Origin: Sipunculus nudus
Taxonomy: Eukaryota > Annelida > Sipuncula > Golfingiida > Sipunculidae
Length of the DNA stretch: 64,000 bases
Direction of reading: 5' to 3'
Assembly: GCA_026874595.1 (NCBI GenBank)
Contig: CM049312.1
Span: 76,853,429 to 76,917,428, forward strand
Shown here: positions 21,600-34,024 of the stretch, one piece after another
How positions within the stretch are numbered: the stretch's first letter is position 1
Layout of the letters: every line of letters begins with the position of its first letter
Program-made: the position numbers and the translations under genes
The notes under the pieces: generated by a model
Told to the model about the DNA's origin: nothing
Database searches by the model: none
Seen by the model: only the letters and a program-made list of their open reading frames with translations

Positions 21600-24509
21600 G
21601 AACTGTTTTTTTTTATTCTTTTAAATTAAAGGGGCCGAATCACCTATCTGACCTTTTAGTTAAACCTCTTAATAGTGAATGTTTATGAAAGAATGATTTG
21701 TATTTTTATTACACTTTTTTCTTTCTAATTCACTACTCTGGCAAGAGCACTAATAAACAACAATATCATGAAGAGCCCCCCCCCCCCCCCCCCCACCCTT
21801 CCCCATAAAAAAATATCATCTGTATGTAGTTGTGATTCATCTTAAAATAAAAATGAGCCTCTTCCAGTTAGGAATTTTGTTTATATTTTTTCTGTGGTGG
21901 CCTTATCAACAGAATTTTATGGGGTCTGATCAGAGATTGATATTAATATTGAACACAACCTAAATTACATCAAAATGATCAGCCTTTCACCATACAAAAC
22001 ATGTCACATAATGTAAGCAAACAGATCTATTGGTGATGTTTTATAAATGTTTCATGGTGGTACTACTCAATGCTAAACAAAGGGAAGCCTATCAAGAGAT
22101 AATGCAAGAGAGCAAGATCAGCTGTCTGAACACTCGCGTGTGTTTTGAAACGACGTCCTTCCCATTGGCCAGGGTGATGCTTTTTGTCTCACACGTCTTT
22201 TTTATGCAACAGAATCAATCAAACAGTAAGCCATTTTAGACATTTAATCAATACGCTGGTTCCTGTTTACAGGTCACAGTGTTTATGCTGCGGAGCTCTG
22301 CAGGTACGGGCAACAGCAGTGACACGGCTGCACATGCTAACTGCGACCACTCTAGTGCACACATATTCTTTCTTTTACTTTCTTTTTTACATCCCCCTTA
22401 TTCAATTTTTCATTATTTTTTCCTTTCCTCATAAATCTATCCTTGCATCTGTTGTAATAAATCAAACTCCATATCAATTCTTGAAACAAATCGCTACCAC
22501 CAAGTCTACCAGTAGAAACTGTGCTCTATAGAAATTTTCAAGTATACCCTAAACAAAGAAATATTTGAAACTGTATCTTTATACACAGAACATACAAAAA
22601 GGTTTGAGACAAACAGCTTCAGTCTCCATCTAATAAATTCTATCTTTTCACATCCAAAATTTACCTTTGATCGCCCAGATACCTTTCCCATTCTTCCCCA
22701 TTCTTCCTTTACCACTCAAAGATTATTGATACTACCAGTTATATCATTTGTAGTAACAAATGGGAGAGATTCAAAAAAATCTTTAAGCAGCTTGTCCTTG
22801 ATCACTTTGATGCATGTCTATGTAACATTTTTATATCTATACATATTCAGTGAAAAAAATCTAAAATAAAACCAACAAAATGTTCATATGTTTGCTTCCG
22901 TCTCTTTTACTGTATTTTGAAATCTCTCCATCTATTTCTGTTTTTAGAGATCCTTTCTGTTTTTCTTGTTCCTTTTTTCCCTGGTATTAGATCTTTACTT
23001 TTCTGTCTGAATTTCACTATATGAGATAGTTGCTTGTCTCTTATTTTGTATAATGCTTATTTCTTTCTTTCATTAGTAATTTTTTTCTCTCTATGTCTCA
23101 CAAATACACTTCATTTTGGATTTAATCAACATCTAGAAAGAGGAGAAATAGTTAGATTTGGCCTCCCTTAAGTTTGGCTTTCGTGACAAAAATTAGGACT
23201 GGTGAAAGAGTTACATTTATTAACTGGCTTGGAATTGATGTTATATAAAGTATAAGCTTACATGACTCTCTACATGAGCTGATAACAAAGAATATAACAA
23301 CCCTGAATACTAAAATACAATGTTTACAATTTTTAGGAATTTAGCAATGACAAATATTAATTATGAACCTGGATGGACTGTTAACACTGAATTTGTACAT
23401 TTTTCTCAGCTTCACAGAACTGTCTTAACCTGCATTTCTAGTATGTTATTACAATAAAGTTTGCATCTATTTAGTTCATTATATTCAAGAATTCCAAAAC
23501 ATCAGCATTATAACTAAATCCATTTTTAGTGATCATGTAACTGCCATCAAGTGATGTGTTCTCAATGAGGAATTAGACATTGTGCTCCCTGGTTGACACA
23601 AGTGCCAAAATTAATTCTTCAGAGTTTACGGAATAACTTTTTCAATGACCCAGGCCTGAATACCTATTTTATCTTTTTTTAACCAAAGAGTGAAGATTGC
23701 AATAAAATGCAGTGAAGAAGAATGCTCTGAAGAAGGCATATTTTTAGCAATCAGAATATTTTATCATCTGTTTGTACATAGGTCTGATTGCAAGAACTGC
23801 CCCTGGAATCACCATTTCTTCTTGTATTTACACTGTGCTGGGCCCAGTGAACATTTAAACTGCTTGAAACATTGCCTTCTAAAGATCATTGTTCTAAAGC
23901 TCGGTCCAAAATGCCTCATGTTTCCACTCAGAAATCCTGCACAAATCTAAATTTTGGGCATGTAACAGTAGCAGCAGGTAGTGCTGACTCGTGCTTGTAT
24001 ATAGACCTGGAGAGGGTGACTCAAGATGTATTGCATTCACTCCAGTTCTATTACCACACAAATTAAGTTCACGGTGCTAGAATCTAGATCAACCTCACAC
24101 TGCAGGCCATAATTTAGACTGCTCCAAACTGAAATCTAGCACATATACAGCCAAAAATAAGCATGTATGGGGAATCTAGAGCCATCTAGATATAGATTCA
24201 TATCCACCTACTACACAAAATTATATCATACTTATACATCATGTGACAGACAGGTCCTCATTCTATACTGATCATATCTATCAGATTATGGCTAACACCA
24301 AGGTGTTCATTTTATATAAGAAAATGTGGTTATAATGATACACGCTGGATATTGATTTCTCATCCATTACAGTACAACAAAGAAAAATGCAAAACGGAAT
24401 GATGATACAGTGAAATCAATCTCCAAATATTTACGCTGCAGATCTGTGAAAAGTTTCATGAACATCAGTCTTTGTTAATACAGCATCAGTTATTAATATT
24501 ATATTAATC
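21600..24509. other. No gene seen; C run and a small repeat scrap
   Basis: 21,631-21,680 (GGGGCCGAATCACCTATCTG ACC) matches the start of the inverted C copy near 50.5 kb and is probably a scrap. 21,777-21,794 is a pure C run, followed by A-rich sequence. The stretch 22,120-22,340 is somewhat GC-richer but gives no recognisable exon. The remainder is AT-rich. Confidence 0.35.
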
Positions 24510-24760
24510 TCAGCCTAGTACAGCAGTACCTGCCATGTGCGGACCCCGGCCAAGTGGACACCTTTTTAAAATTGCTGCGAAGAATACTATACATAACAAA
24601 GATTGTCAAGGAAAAAACTGCCACAGTACTTTTCTGCAAAAAGAGGTCAAGATTTCCACCTGACATTAACACACAAGGACATGGTCTGTCACATACAGGA
24701 AGTCCTATAACAACTTCCTGCTGTTTGGGGGGCTTTTAGCAGGTCCCTGTCTGTGGCAAC
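24510..24760. mobile_element. Possible MITE with ACAG...ACCTGC ends
   Basis: The left end ACAGCAGTACCTGCCATGTG and the right end GCAGGTCCCTGTCTGT are imperfect inverted relatives flanking ~220 bp with a GTGGACACCTTTTTAAAA interior. The geometry fits a MITE, but only one copy is seen and the match is weak. Confidence 0.3.
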
Positions 24761-26224
24761 TAGTTTCACGATGCAAGTTTAATGACAGCTCTCTGTTCAA
24801 GAGAAGGAGGCTAATAGTGCAGCACATTTGGCTGTCACAAGCTAGTGAAGCCAGACGAGACAACAGGAGAAGAATTCTGAGGACTGCCTAGACCTGAGAT
24901 TGTTACAAACCTGCTGGAGCGCTGTTACAGCTTGGACCACTGGTGGTATGCCAATTAACGGATTATATCATTGTTTGCATGGACATTTTCTCCCCTATTC
25001 AATGAATTTGGTCACATTTTTTTCATAAGCAGTCACATATGATAATATATGTACATAACAAAACTTTACATTAACGCTAAATAAATATTACTGATATTTC
25101 CAGCAAGAATTATTTCTATTATTTTTTTTCACAAGAATTTATAGGATTATAAATGGCTCTGAAAAGGATTGATAAGATTACTGCTGGCTCTGGCAAGAAT
25201 TTGACATATTTGAGATAATTTGAATTTGAACTAGAAACTTCTAGCACTGGAGATGCTGTAGTATCCCAAGACAGTGGACAAACCCTGTTTGAAATAGGCT
25301 TTTTTTTCTTAAACATGTTTTGACACTTACAAGGTCAGGCCCACCAGTTGTCAGGTTAGTCTAAGAACATGGTTCTCTGCTCAGATTCAATTTTCCAATC
25401 AAAAACACTGTAACAGAAAATGAACAGCCGAAGAAATTATCAATTATTCGACACAACACAAATGTTTATGGTGTATTAGGATTTAGCAAGTATTTGTAAC
25501 ATACATGTAGCATACTTTATTAACAGATTCTGCTACAATCTAAGATCATGTGACAAATGGAATCCTGTGACAAGGCAAACAAAAACTATATATGAACATC
25601 AAAAACTTATTCAGTCAGACGAAAGCCCTAAAACAACTGAATCCTCTCATAATCAATTATTTACCTTGCACAAAGCAAGGGTTATTGTTTAAACTTGATT
25701 CTGTGTGGGTGCATGTGTCCGCAATAATTCTGAAGAAAGGTATCACGGATGTTAGTAAAATTATTCGCTTAGTTGGTATTGAGAAAACCTCCAAGTGATT
25801 AAATTTTGGTGTAAATCTAAGTGTAAATAACTCCAGGGTGAGCATTTTATGTTTTTTATAGTGTATTTTGTTTACACTAGGACTTAGCATATGACAATAT
25901 AGCCACGCATGGCCATCTTTGGAGTGCAAATCGTGACGTCACAGAGGAAATATGATGTTACTCCACATGTCAGTAAATAGACGCACAACATGGGAGGCCA
26001 TAGTTGTTGTTCTTTGTGTTTTTAATCAGGGGCGGCAATAACCCGATGCCAAGAGGTGTTTTTCAAAATATTTTTCAAAACAGTTCCCAGGAATAACACT
26101 GGTTTAATTCACATTCTAAGGCACCAATTTTGAACACCATCTTACGCGCAGGGTTTGTGTCCCCAAGTGAGGCTCTTTTTTAATTAAAATTCAATTAAAT
26201 TTTAAAATAATACACTTAACTAGA
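24761..26224. other. No gene seen; one CRE-like octamer
   Basis: Non-coding. 25,934-25,941 is a perfect TGACGTCA octamer (CREB/ATF site) in a locally GC-richer patch (25,900-26,050). This could be a promoter, but no exon is recognisable beside it. Confidence 0.3.
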
Positions 26225-26480
26225 TTGGCTTTGTTATTGCAGTGCAAAAACAGATATATGTCTCCCGCTTCGGGCCCTCCCAGATTTGACCTTGAAGATA
26301 AAGGTCAAGGTCATCGGTATTCAAACTTGTCCAACATTTTGGTTAGAACAATTTGTGTTTCAAATTTCAGGAAAATATATTCAGTCCTTCAAAAGTTATC
26401 CCGTTCACAAGACAGTTGTATCCTACAGATGAAGACGACTGATGACGACAACAGCAACAGACGATGGTACTGAAAAAAAC
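26225..26480 (+). repeat. Interspersed repeat with TGACCTTGA / AAGGTCAAGG core
   Basis: Contains CAGATTTGACCTTGAAGATA, AAAGGTCAAGGTCATCGG and GATGAAGACGACTGATGACGA. A related phrase, GCAGATTTGACCCTGAAGAT followed by AAAGGTCACCAGTG, occurs at 28,536-28,575, so this is a dispersed repeat and its open frame is not a gene. Confidence 0.5.
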
Positions 26481-27398
26481 ATGTTGATCTCCCCTCAATG
26501 GGGGGGGGGGCATAATAAAACTAAATTAAGTTAGGTAATTTTATAAAACAGATGAAATGTTTCTGTGCAATGCCTAGCATCAAAATGCAATATATATGCT
26601 TTCTTAACTGAGCCTGACATCGTAAACAAGTAATAAAGACTTTATGCTGGATAATGAAATTTAATCATTGCCTTAGCCATTGCTAAGTAACTCATAATGG
26701 GTCTGCATCCTGCATCAAGAATAAAAGATAACCTGATTTCAGGGTTGAATTTCAAGATTTAATTGAAAGTGATGCTTGGATTCCATTACCAAAATTAATG
26801 ATACCTTACTTGAGTCATGTTTCCTCATTTTTTCTTAAATCAATTACATAGAGCTGATCACACTGAGTAAAAGAATACTTTCATGTTCTTGTGAAACAAG
26901 ATTTAATTACTGCAATAGTAAATATTTTCTGTATAACAGTGGTTCATAAATTCTTCTACTTTGGATTATTTTACCTACATTTCTAACAGATTACATACTT
27001 GTTTCCAGTTATCTTAACACTGCATCCTTTTTCATTTCCATCTGCCGGAATTAAGATAATTGAAACCTTAATTTCTGTGCATTAAGTTTATCAATTATAT
27101 CTTGTTTATTTTTAGACAGTAAAAATAACAAGAAGTGCATAAAATGTTGGTCATATTCAATTAAACAGCAATGCTATATCAATGTAAAACTGAATCTGCC
27201 TCTAAGACTTATTTGTAAACCATAAAATCTAGGACTCCATGGATTTAATATTTCTTTCTCAGAGTATTTCAATGATGGCATTTTTTTAGGTAGCAAACAA
27301 ATGTGATTTCCCCAAAGTAGATATAGATGTATATTATGTAATAATAGCTAAGTAAACAGAAAACCTCCACATGTACAACCTTGATTTTGCAGCATATA
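26481..27398. other. No gene seen
   Basis: AT-rich non-coding sequence with a G run at 26,501-26,510. Confidence 0.35.
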
Positions 27399-27617
27399 CA
27401 GTGAAACTTGAGTTACAAGACCACCCATGTGACTGGCTTCAATGGTCCTAAATCACAGGTGGTCATATTGGACAGATCATTTGTAACCTATGTGAATGCT
27501 TTCACTTCACCCAAGGGTGGTCTTAATAAGAGACATGTGGTCTTATAAGACAGTTGGTTTTATAAGACAGGTGGTCTTTCAGACAGGTAGTCTTTTAGAC
27601 AGGTTCCACTGTACAGT
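27399..27617. mobile_element. MITE-like element, ACAGTGGAACC family, copy 2
   Basis: Left end TACAGTGAAACTTGAGTTAC, right end AGACAGGTTCCACTGTACAG. The interior has AAGACCACCCATGTGACTGG near the left and repeated 'AGACAGGTGGTCTT' near the right. Same ends and interior style as 2,288-2,473. No open frame. Confidence 0.55.
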
Positions 27618-28676
27618 AAAAATCTTCATGATTCACCTCCGTGAATGTGGCAGAGACTCTAATTGGATTACTCGGCCCGTCTATTCAGACACTGCTTTTA
27701 AAAAGTTTTTTTTTCCAGTCATGGTTCTACCACTATCTACAAAGATGTGAATTGATGAAATACATACAAAATTCATCCGTCACCTAAATTTCAATGCAAA
27801 TAAGCAGAATAATAATTTACAGCTCAATATTTTTTGCTTTTCTTAAAACTCACCTTGGTTAAATTCATTATTGTATCTTGTACCACTATAATTACTTGAA
27901 GCAATCTAAATACTTGTTGTAGGAATAAGTGGATGACAGATTCCAGTAGATACATTATAAGACAGGAATAGTTTTAAAACTTATTTTACAGCTGTGCTTC
28001 CATGTGCACATGTATGTGTGTATATGAGTGAAAAAACAGGTGTGTTTCCATGCAGGTAAATGCATATATGTGTGAACTGGAAGACAAATATATCTTGACA
28101 GTGGATCTAGCAGGCTTTAAATTTCCCCTAAGAGATGGTAATGTGAGATTTTTTTAAATGGAATCCCTGAGTTCATGCATAAACACACACATATGCTGAT
28201 GGACACATGGATACACCACAGTTACAAAATCATATGAGCCCTTTTTTATGCATTAATATACATATACACGCACATGGCAACACAGCAGTCCCCAAAACAG
28301 ATTCATGTCCCCCCCCCCCCTCCAATCTACCCTTTGGTTCCAATCCCTAGATCTGAGGAGAAAATATGCACTTATAAAAATGATGTCATTTACATGCAGA
28401 AATCATATATATCAAAAGAATATCTAAGTCAAGGTCACAAGTTTTTGAACTCTTTCAAGAACTTGGTTGATCCACAAAATGTGAGGGAAAAATATGCAGT
28501 ACTTAAGAAGGGTGTCAAAATAATGCCAGCTTTCTGCAGATTTGACCCTGAAGATCAGGGTAAAGGTCACCAGTGTTGAACTTCTCTGAAACCTGAGTGG
28601 AAATAACTTGTGTGATAAATTTGAGAGAAAAATATGCATTACTTCAAAAGTATGTTTATAAGGCCAAAAAAAAAAC
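27618..28676. other. No gene seen; repeat scraps
   Basis: CA/TG-rich simple sequence at 27,995-28,280, a C run at 28,310-28,320, and at 28,430-28,670 a scrap of the repeat seen at 26.2 kb. No exon recognised. Confidence 0.35.
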
Positions 28677-31016
28677 AAGTGACCCAGGGGTCATGACGCT
28701 CAGCTGACCAGGAAGACATTGACAAAAGTAATTTTATCATCTGAATGTCAAATTTGAATGAAATACTTTTTCCAAACTTGACCTTTTGTATAAAATCATC
28801 CAATATTCATTGGGGTACTATGGAGCTCTGTAGCATGAAGGATATGGGTAACAGACACCTATTTTCAAGGTTTACAAGATGACTTTTCAGGGGTCTCCCA
28901 GCATGTCAAAAAATAAAATTCTAGGTCCAGTTATTATGATTTGTGCCCTGTTAACAAATCCAAATGTTTATTCTGGGGGGTATTTCAAAGCCGCATAGGA
29001 TGAAGGATATGGGTAACAGAGATGTAATTTCAGGTGCACAAGGAGACTTTTCAGGGGCCTCCCAGCATATCAAGAAAGGAGATTCTAGGTCAAGTCATAA
29101 TAATTTGTGCTCTGTTAACAGATGAACAAATCTTTATTCTGGGGAGTACTTCGGAGCCCCAGAGCATGAAGGATATGGGTAACAGGGACCTTATTTCGGG
29201 TTTCCATGTAGACCTTTTATGGGCTTCCCTGGAGATGAGGACAGAAGATTCTAGGTCCAGTCATTATGATTTGTGCCCTGTTAATATATGACCAAATCTT
29301 TTTTCTGGGGGGTACTTCAGAGCCCCATAGCTCACAGAATATGGGTAACAGGGACCTTATTTCGGGTTTCCATGGAGACCTTTTATGGGCTTCCCTGGAG
29401 GTGAGGACAGAAGATTCTAGGTCCAGTCATTATGATTTGTGCCCTGTTTACAGATGACCAAATGTTTAAAGATCACAAAAGTAGAGAAAAAAATCATAAA
29501 AAATAAAAAAAATATAGGTGGCGCCACCAATCTCCAGAAATTGATGAAACACTCCATGATCAATATCCATGCAAAGAATCTTGGTGATTAATGCATAAGT
29601 TGTTTAGATACTTGAGCTTTTGTATTAAATTTTGCATTATTCTGGGGGGTACTTCAGAACCCCATAGCTCGAAGAATATAGGTCACAGTGACCTAATTTC
29701 AGGTTTACAAGAATTTCCATAGACCTCCCAGGATTTCAAGTAAGAAGATTCCCGGTCTAGCGGTTACGATTTGTGCCCTGTTAACAGACAGACGCCTGGA
29801 TGGCCGGACGGACGACGGACAAAAGGTGATCCCTACAGCTCAGATGACTTTCAGTCAGCTGAGCTAAAAATTGAAAAAAATACAGGTGGCGCCACCAGAA
29901 TGCAGAAACTGATGAAACATTTCATGATCAATATCCATGCAAAGAATCATGGTGATCAATATAATAATTGTTCAGATACTTGAGCTTTTGTATCAAATTT
30001 TCCATTATTCTGGGGGGTACTTCGGAGCCCCATAGCTCAGAGGTTATGGGTAACAGAGACCTAATTTCAAGTTTTTAAGGAAACTTTTCATGGGCCTCTC
30101 AGCATGTCAAGAGAGAAGATTCTAGGTCCAGTTGTTACGATTTGTGCCATGTTAACAGATGACCACATCTTATGAGGTCTCAAAAATAGAGAAAAAAATT
30201 CGTAAAAATAAAAAAAATACAGGTGGGCCACCATACTGCAGAAACTGATGACACATTCCATGATCAATATCCATGCAAAGAATCATGGTGATCACTGCAA
30301 TAGTTGTTTAGATACTTGAGCTTTTGTATCAAATTGTCCATTATTCTGAGGGATACTTCAGATGACTTACAGTCAGCTGAGCTAAAAACACTTAATGGTC
30401 AATATCCATGCAAAGAATCATGATGATCTCCGTATTAGTTGTTCAGATACTTCAGCTTTTGTATCAAATTGTCCATTATTCTGAGGGATACTTCAGAGTC
30501 CTATAGCTTGAAGGATATGGGTAACAGAGACCTAATTTCAAGCTTCCACAGGCACTCTTCATGGGCCTCCTTGCATGACAAGAATAAGTTTCTAGGTCCA
30601 GTTGTTGCAATTTGTACCCTCTTGATAGATAACATAGGTGGCGCCACCAGTCTGCAGGAACTGATGGAACATCTCATAATCAATATGTATGCCAAAAATC
30701 ATGACCATCAGTGATGTAGTTATTGAGATATTGAAGTTTTTGTATGAAATTTTTGACTACTCTGGGGGGGGTACTTTGGGGCCCCATAGCTCGAAGGATA
30801 TGGGTAACAGAGACCTAATTTCTGGTTTCCATGGAGACTTTTCATAGGTCTTCTAGTGTGTTGAGAATGAAGATTCTAGGTCCAGTCGTTACTATTTGTG
30901 CCATGCTAACAGATGACAGCATCCTTAAAGGTCTCAAAAATAGAGGAAAAAATCGTAAAAAATCGAACGATACAGGTGGCGCAACCAGTCTGCAGGAACA
31001 GATGACACATCTCATG

Positions 31017-33735
31017 ATCAATATGTATGCCAAAAATCATGACCATCATTCAAGTAGTTAATGAGATATTGAAGTTTTTGTATGAAATTTTTTACTTTTC
31101 TTGGGGGTACTTTAGGGCTCCATAGCTCGAAGAATATGGGTAACAGAGACCTAATTTTGGTTTCCATGGAGACTTTTCATAGGTCTCTCAGTGTGTCGAG
31201 AATAGAGATTCTAGGTCCAGTCGTTATGATTTGTGCCACGTTAACATATGACAGCATCCTTAAAGGTCTCAAAAATAGAGGAAAAAATCGTAAAAAATCA
31301 AACAATACAGGTGGCGCCACAAGTCTGCAGGAACTGATGGAACATTTCATAATCAATATGTATGCCAAAAATCATGACCATCAGTGATGTAGTTATTGAG
31401 ATATTGAAGTTTTTGTATGAAATTTTTGACTACTCGGGGGAGGGGGGGGGGGTACTTTGGGGCCCCATAGCTCGAAGGATATGGTTAACAGAGACCTAAT
31501 TTCTGGTTTCCAAGGATATTTTTCATGGACCTCTCAGTGTGTCAAGAATGAAGATTCTAGGTCCAGTCTTTATGATTTGTGCCATGCTAACAGATGACAG
31601 CATCCTTAAAGGTCTCAAAAATAGAGGAAAAAAATCGTAAAAAATCGAACAATAAAGGTGGCAACACCAGTCTGCAGGAAGTGATGACACATCTCATGAT
31701 CAATAGTTATGCCACAAATCATGACCATCAGTCAAGTAGTTAATGAGATATTGAAGTTTTTGTATGAATTTTTTTACTTTTCTTGGGGGTACTTTGGGGC
31801 TCCATAGCTCGAAGAATATGGGTAACAGAGACCTAATTTCTGGTTTCCATGGAGACTTTTCATAGGTCTTTCAGTGTGTTAAGAATGAAGATTCTAGGTC
31901 CAGTCTTTACGATTTGTGCCTTGTTAACAGATGTTTACATTTTGAGAGGTCTCAAAAATAGAGAAAAAAAATCGTAAAAAATTGAACGATACAGGTGGCA
32001 CCACCAGTCTGCAGGAAGTGATGGAACATCTCATGATCCATATGTATGACAAAAATCATGACCATCAGTCAAGTATTTAATGAGATATTGAAGTTTTTGT
32101 TTGAAATTTTTTACTTTTCTGGGGGGTAGTTTGGGGCCCCATAGCTGGAAGGATATGGGTAACAGAGACCTAATTTCTGGTTTCCATGGAGACTTTTCAT
32201 AGGTCTCTCAGTGTGTCGAGAATGAAGATTCTAAGTCCAGTCATTACGATTTGTGCCTTGTTAACAGATGTTCACATTTTTAAAGGTCTCAAAAATAGAG
32301 AAAAAAATTCGTAAAAAATCGAAAAATACAGGTGGCGCCACCAGTCTTCAGGAACTGATGGAACCTCTCATGATCAATATGTATGCCAAAAATCATGACC
32401 ATCATTCAAGTAGTTAATGAGATATTGAAGTTTTTGTATGAAATTTTTTACTTTTCTTGGGGGTACTTTAGGGCTCCATAGCTCGAAGAATATGGGTAAC
32501 AGAGACCTAATTTTGGTTTCCATGGAGACTTTTCATAGGTCTCTCAGTGTGTCGAGAATAGAGATTCTAGGTCCAGTCGTTATGATTTGTGCCACGTTAA
32601 CATATGACAGCATCCTTAAAGGTCTCAAAAATAGAGGAAAAAATCGTAAAAAATCAAACAATACAGGTGGCGCCACAAGTCTGCAGGAACTGATGGAACA
32701 TTTCATAATCAATATGTATGCCAAAAATCATGACCATCAGTGATGTAGTTATTGAGATATTGAAGTTTTTGTATGAAATTTTTGACTACTCGGGGGAGGG
32801 GGGGGGGGGTACTTTGGGGCCCCATAGCTCGAAGGATATGGGTAACAGAGACCTAATTTCTGGTTTCCAAGGATATTTTTCATGGACCTCTCAGTGTGTC
32901 AAGAATGAAGATTCTAGGTCCAGTCTTTACGATTTGTGCCATGCAAACAGATGACAGCATCCTTAAAGGTCTCAAAAATAGAGGAAAAAAATCGTAAAAA
33001 ATCGAACAATAAAGGTGGCAACACCAGTCTGCAGGAAGTGATGACACATCTCATGATCAATAGTTATGCCACAAATCATGACCATCAGTCAAGTAGTTAA
33101 TGAGATATTGAAGTTTTTGTATGAATTTTTTTACTTTTCTTGGGGGTACTTTGGGGCTCCATAGCTCGAAGAATATGGGTAACAGAGACCTAATTTCTGG
33201 TTTCCATGGAGACTTTTCATAGGTCTTTCAGTGTGTCAAGAATGAAGATTCTAGGTCCAGTCTTTACGATTTGTGCCTTGTTAACAGATGTTTACATTTT
33301 GAGAGGTCTCAAAAATAGAGAAAAAAAATCGTAAAAAATTGAACGATACAGGTGGCACCACCAGTCTGCAGGAAGTGATGGAACATCTCATGATCAATAT
33401 GTATGACAAAAATCATGACCATCAGTCAAGTATTTAATGAGATATTGAAGTTTTTGTTTGAAATTTTTTACTTTTCTGGGGGGTAGTTTGGGGCCCCATA
33501 GCTGGAAGGATATGGGTAACAGAGACCTAATTTCTGGTTTCCATGGAGACTTTTCATAGGTCTCTCAGTGTGTCGAGAATGAAGATTCTAAGTCCAGTCA
33601 TTACGATTTGTGCCTTGTTAACAGATGTTCACATTTTTAAAGGTCTCAAAAATAGAGAAAAAAATTCGTAAAAAATCGAAAAATACAGGTGGCGCCACCA
33701 GTCTTCAGGAACTGATGGAACCTCTCATGATCAAT
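31017..33735 (+). repeat. Direct duplication of four family B units (2 x ~1.36 kb)
   Basis: The block 31,017-32,372 recurs at about 32,373-33,735. Offsets of matching palindrome sites are 1,356-1,357 bp and long stretches are letter-for-letter the same. Differences seen include one extra G in the G run (31,442-31,452 versus 32,788-32,799) and single-base changes near 31,574 / 32,931 and 31,589 / 32,946. Outside the block the units diverge, so this is a recent higher-order duplication within an older array. Confidence 0.85.
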
Positions 33736-33956
33736 ATGTATGCCAAAAATCATGACCATCAGTCAAGTAGTTAATGAGATATTGAAGTTTTTGTATGAAA
33801 TTTTGGACTTTTCTGGGGGGTACTTTGGGGCCCCATAGCTCGAAGGATATGGGTAACAGAGACCTAATTTCTGGTTTCCAAGGAGATTTTTCATGGACCT
33901 CCCAGGATGTCAAGTAAGAAGATTCCAGTTCTAGCGGTTACGATTTGTGCCTGGTT

Positions 33957-33981
33957 AACAGACAGACAGACGGACAGACGG

Positions 33982-34016
<35 letters not shown>

Positions 34017-34024
34017 GACGACGG
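33957..34024 (+). repeat. (GACA/GACG) tetranucleotide array
   Basis: About 16 copies of GACA or GACG lie just before the terminal hairpin of the family B element. Short versions of the same GACGG/GACAG run lie at the equivalent place in A1, A2, A3 and the 4.0 kb element, so the array has grown from a motif that belongs to the element terminus. Confidence 0.85.

Noticed and set aside
28424-28678. Overlapping open frames at 28.3-28.7 kb
   Set aside because: They lie in a dispersed repeat also found at 26.2 kb and include a C run; no protein features.
31082-32743. Two identical 101-codon open frames (31,082 and 32,438)
   Set aside because: They are the same frame in the two copies of the 1.36 kb duplication. 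Other units of the array break it with stops and frameshifts, so identity reflects recent duplication, not selection on a protein.
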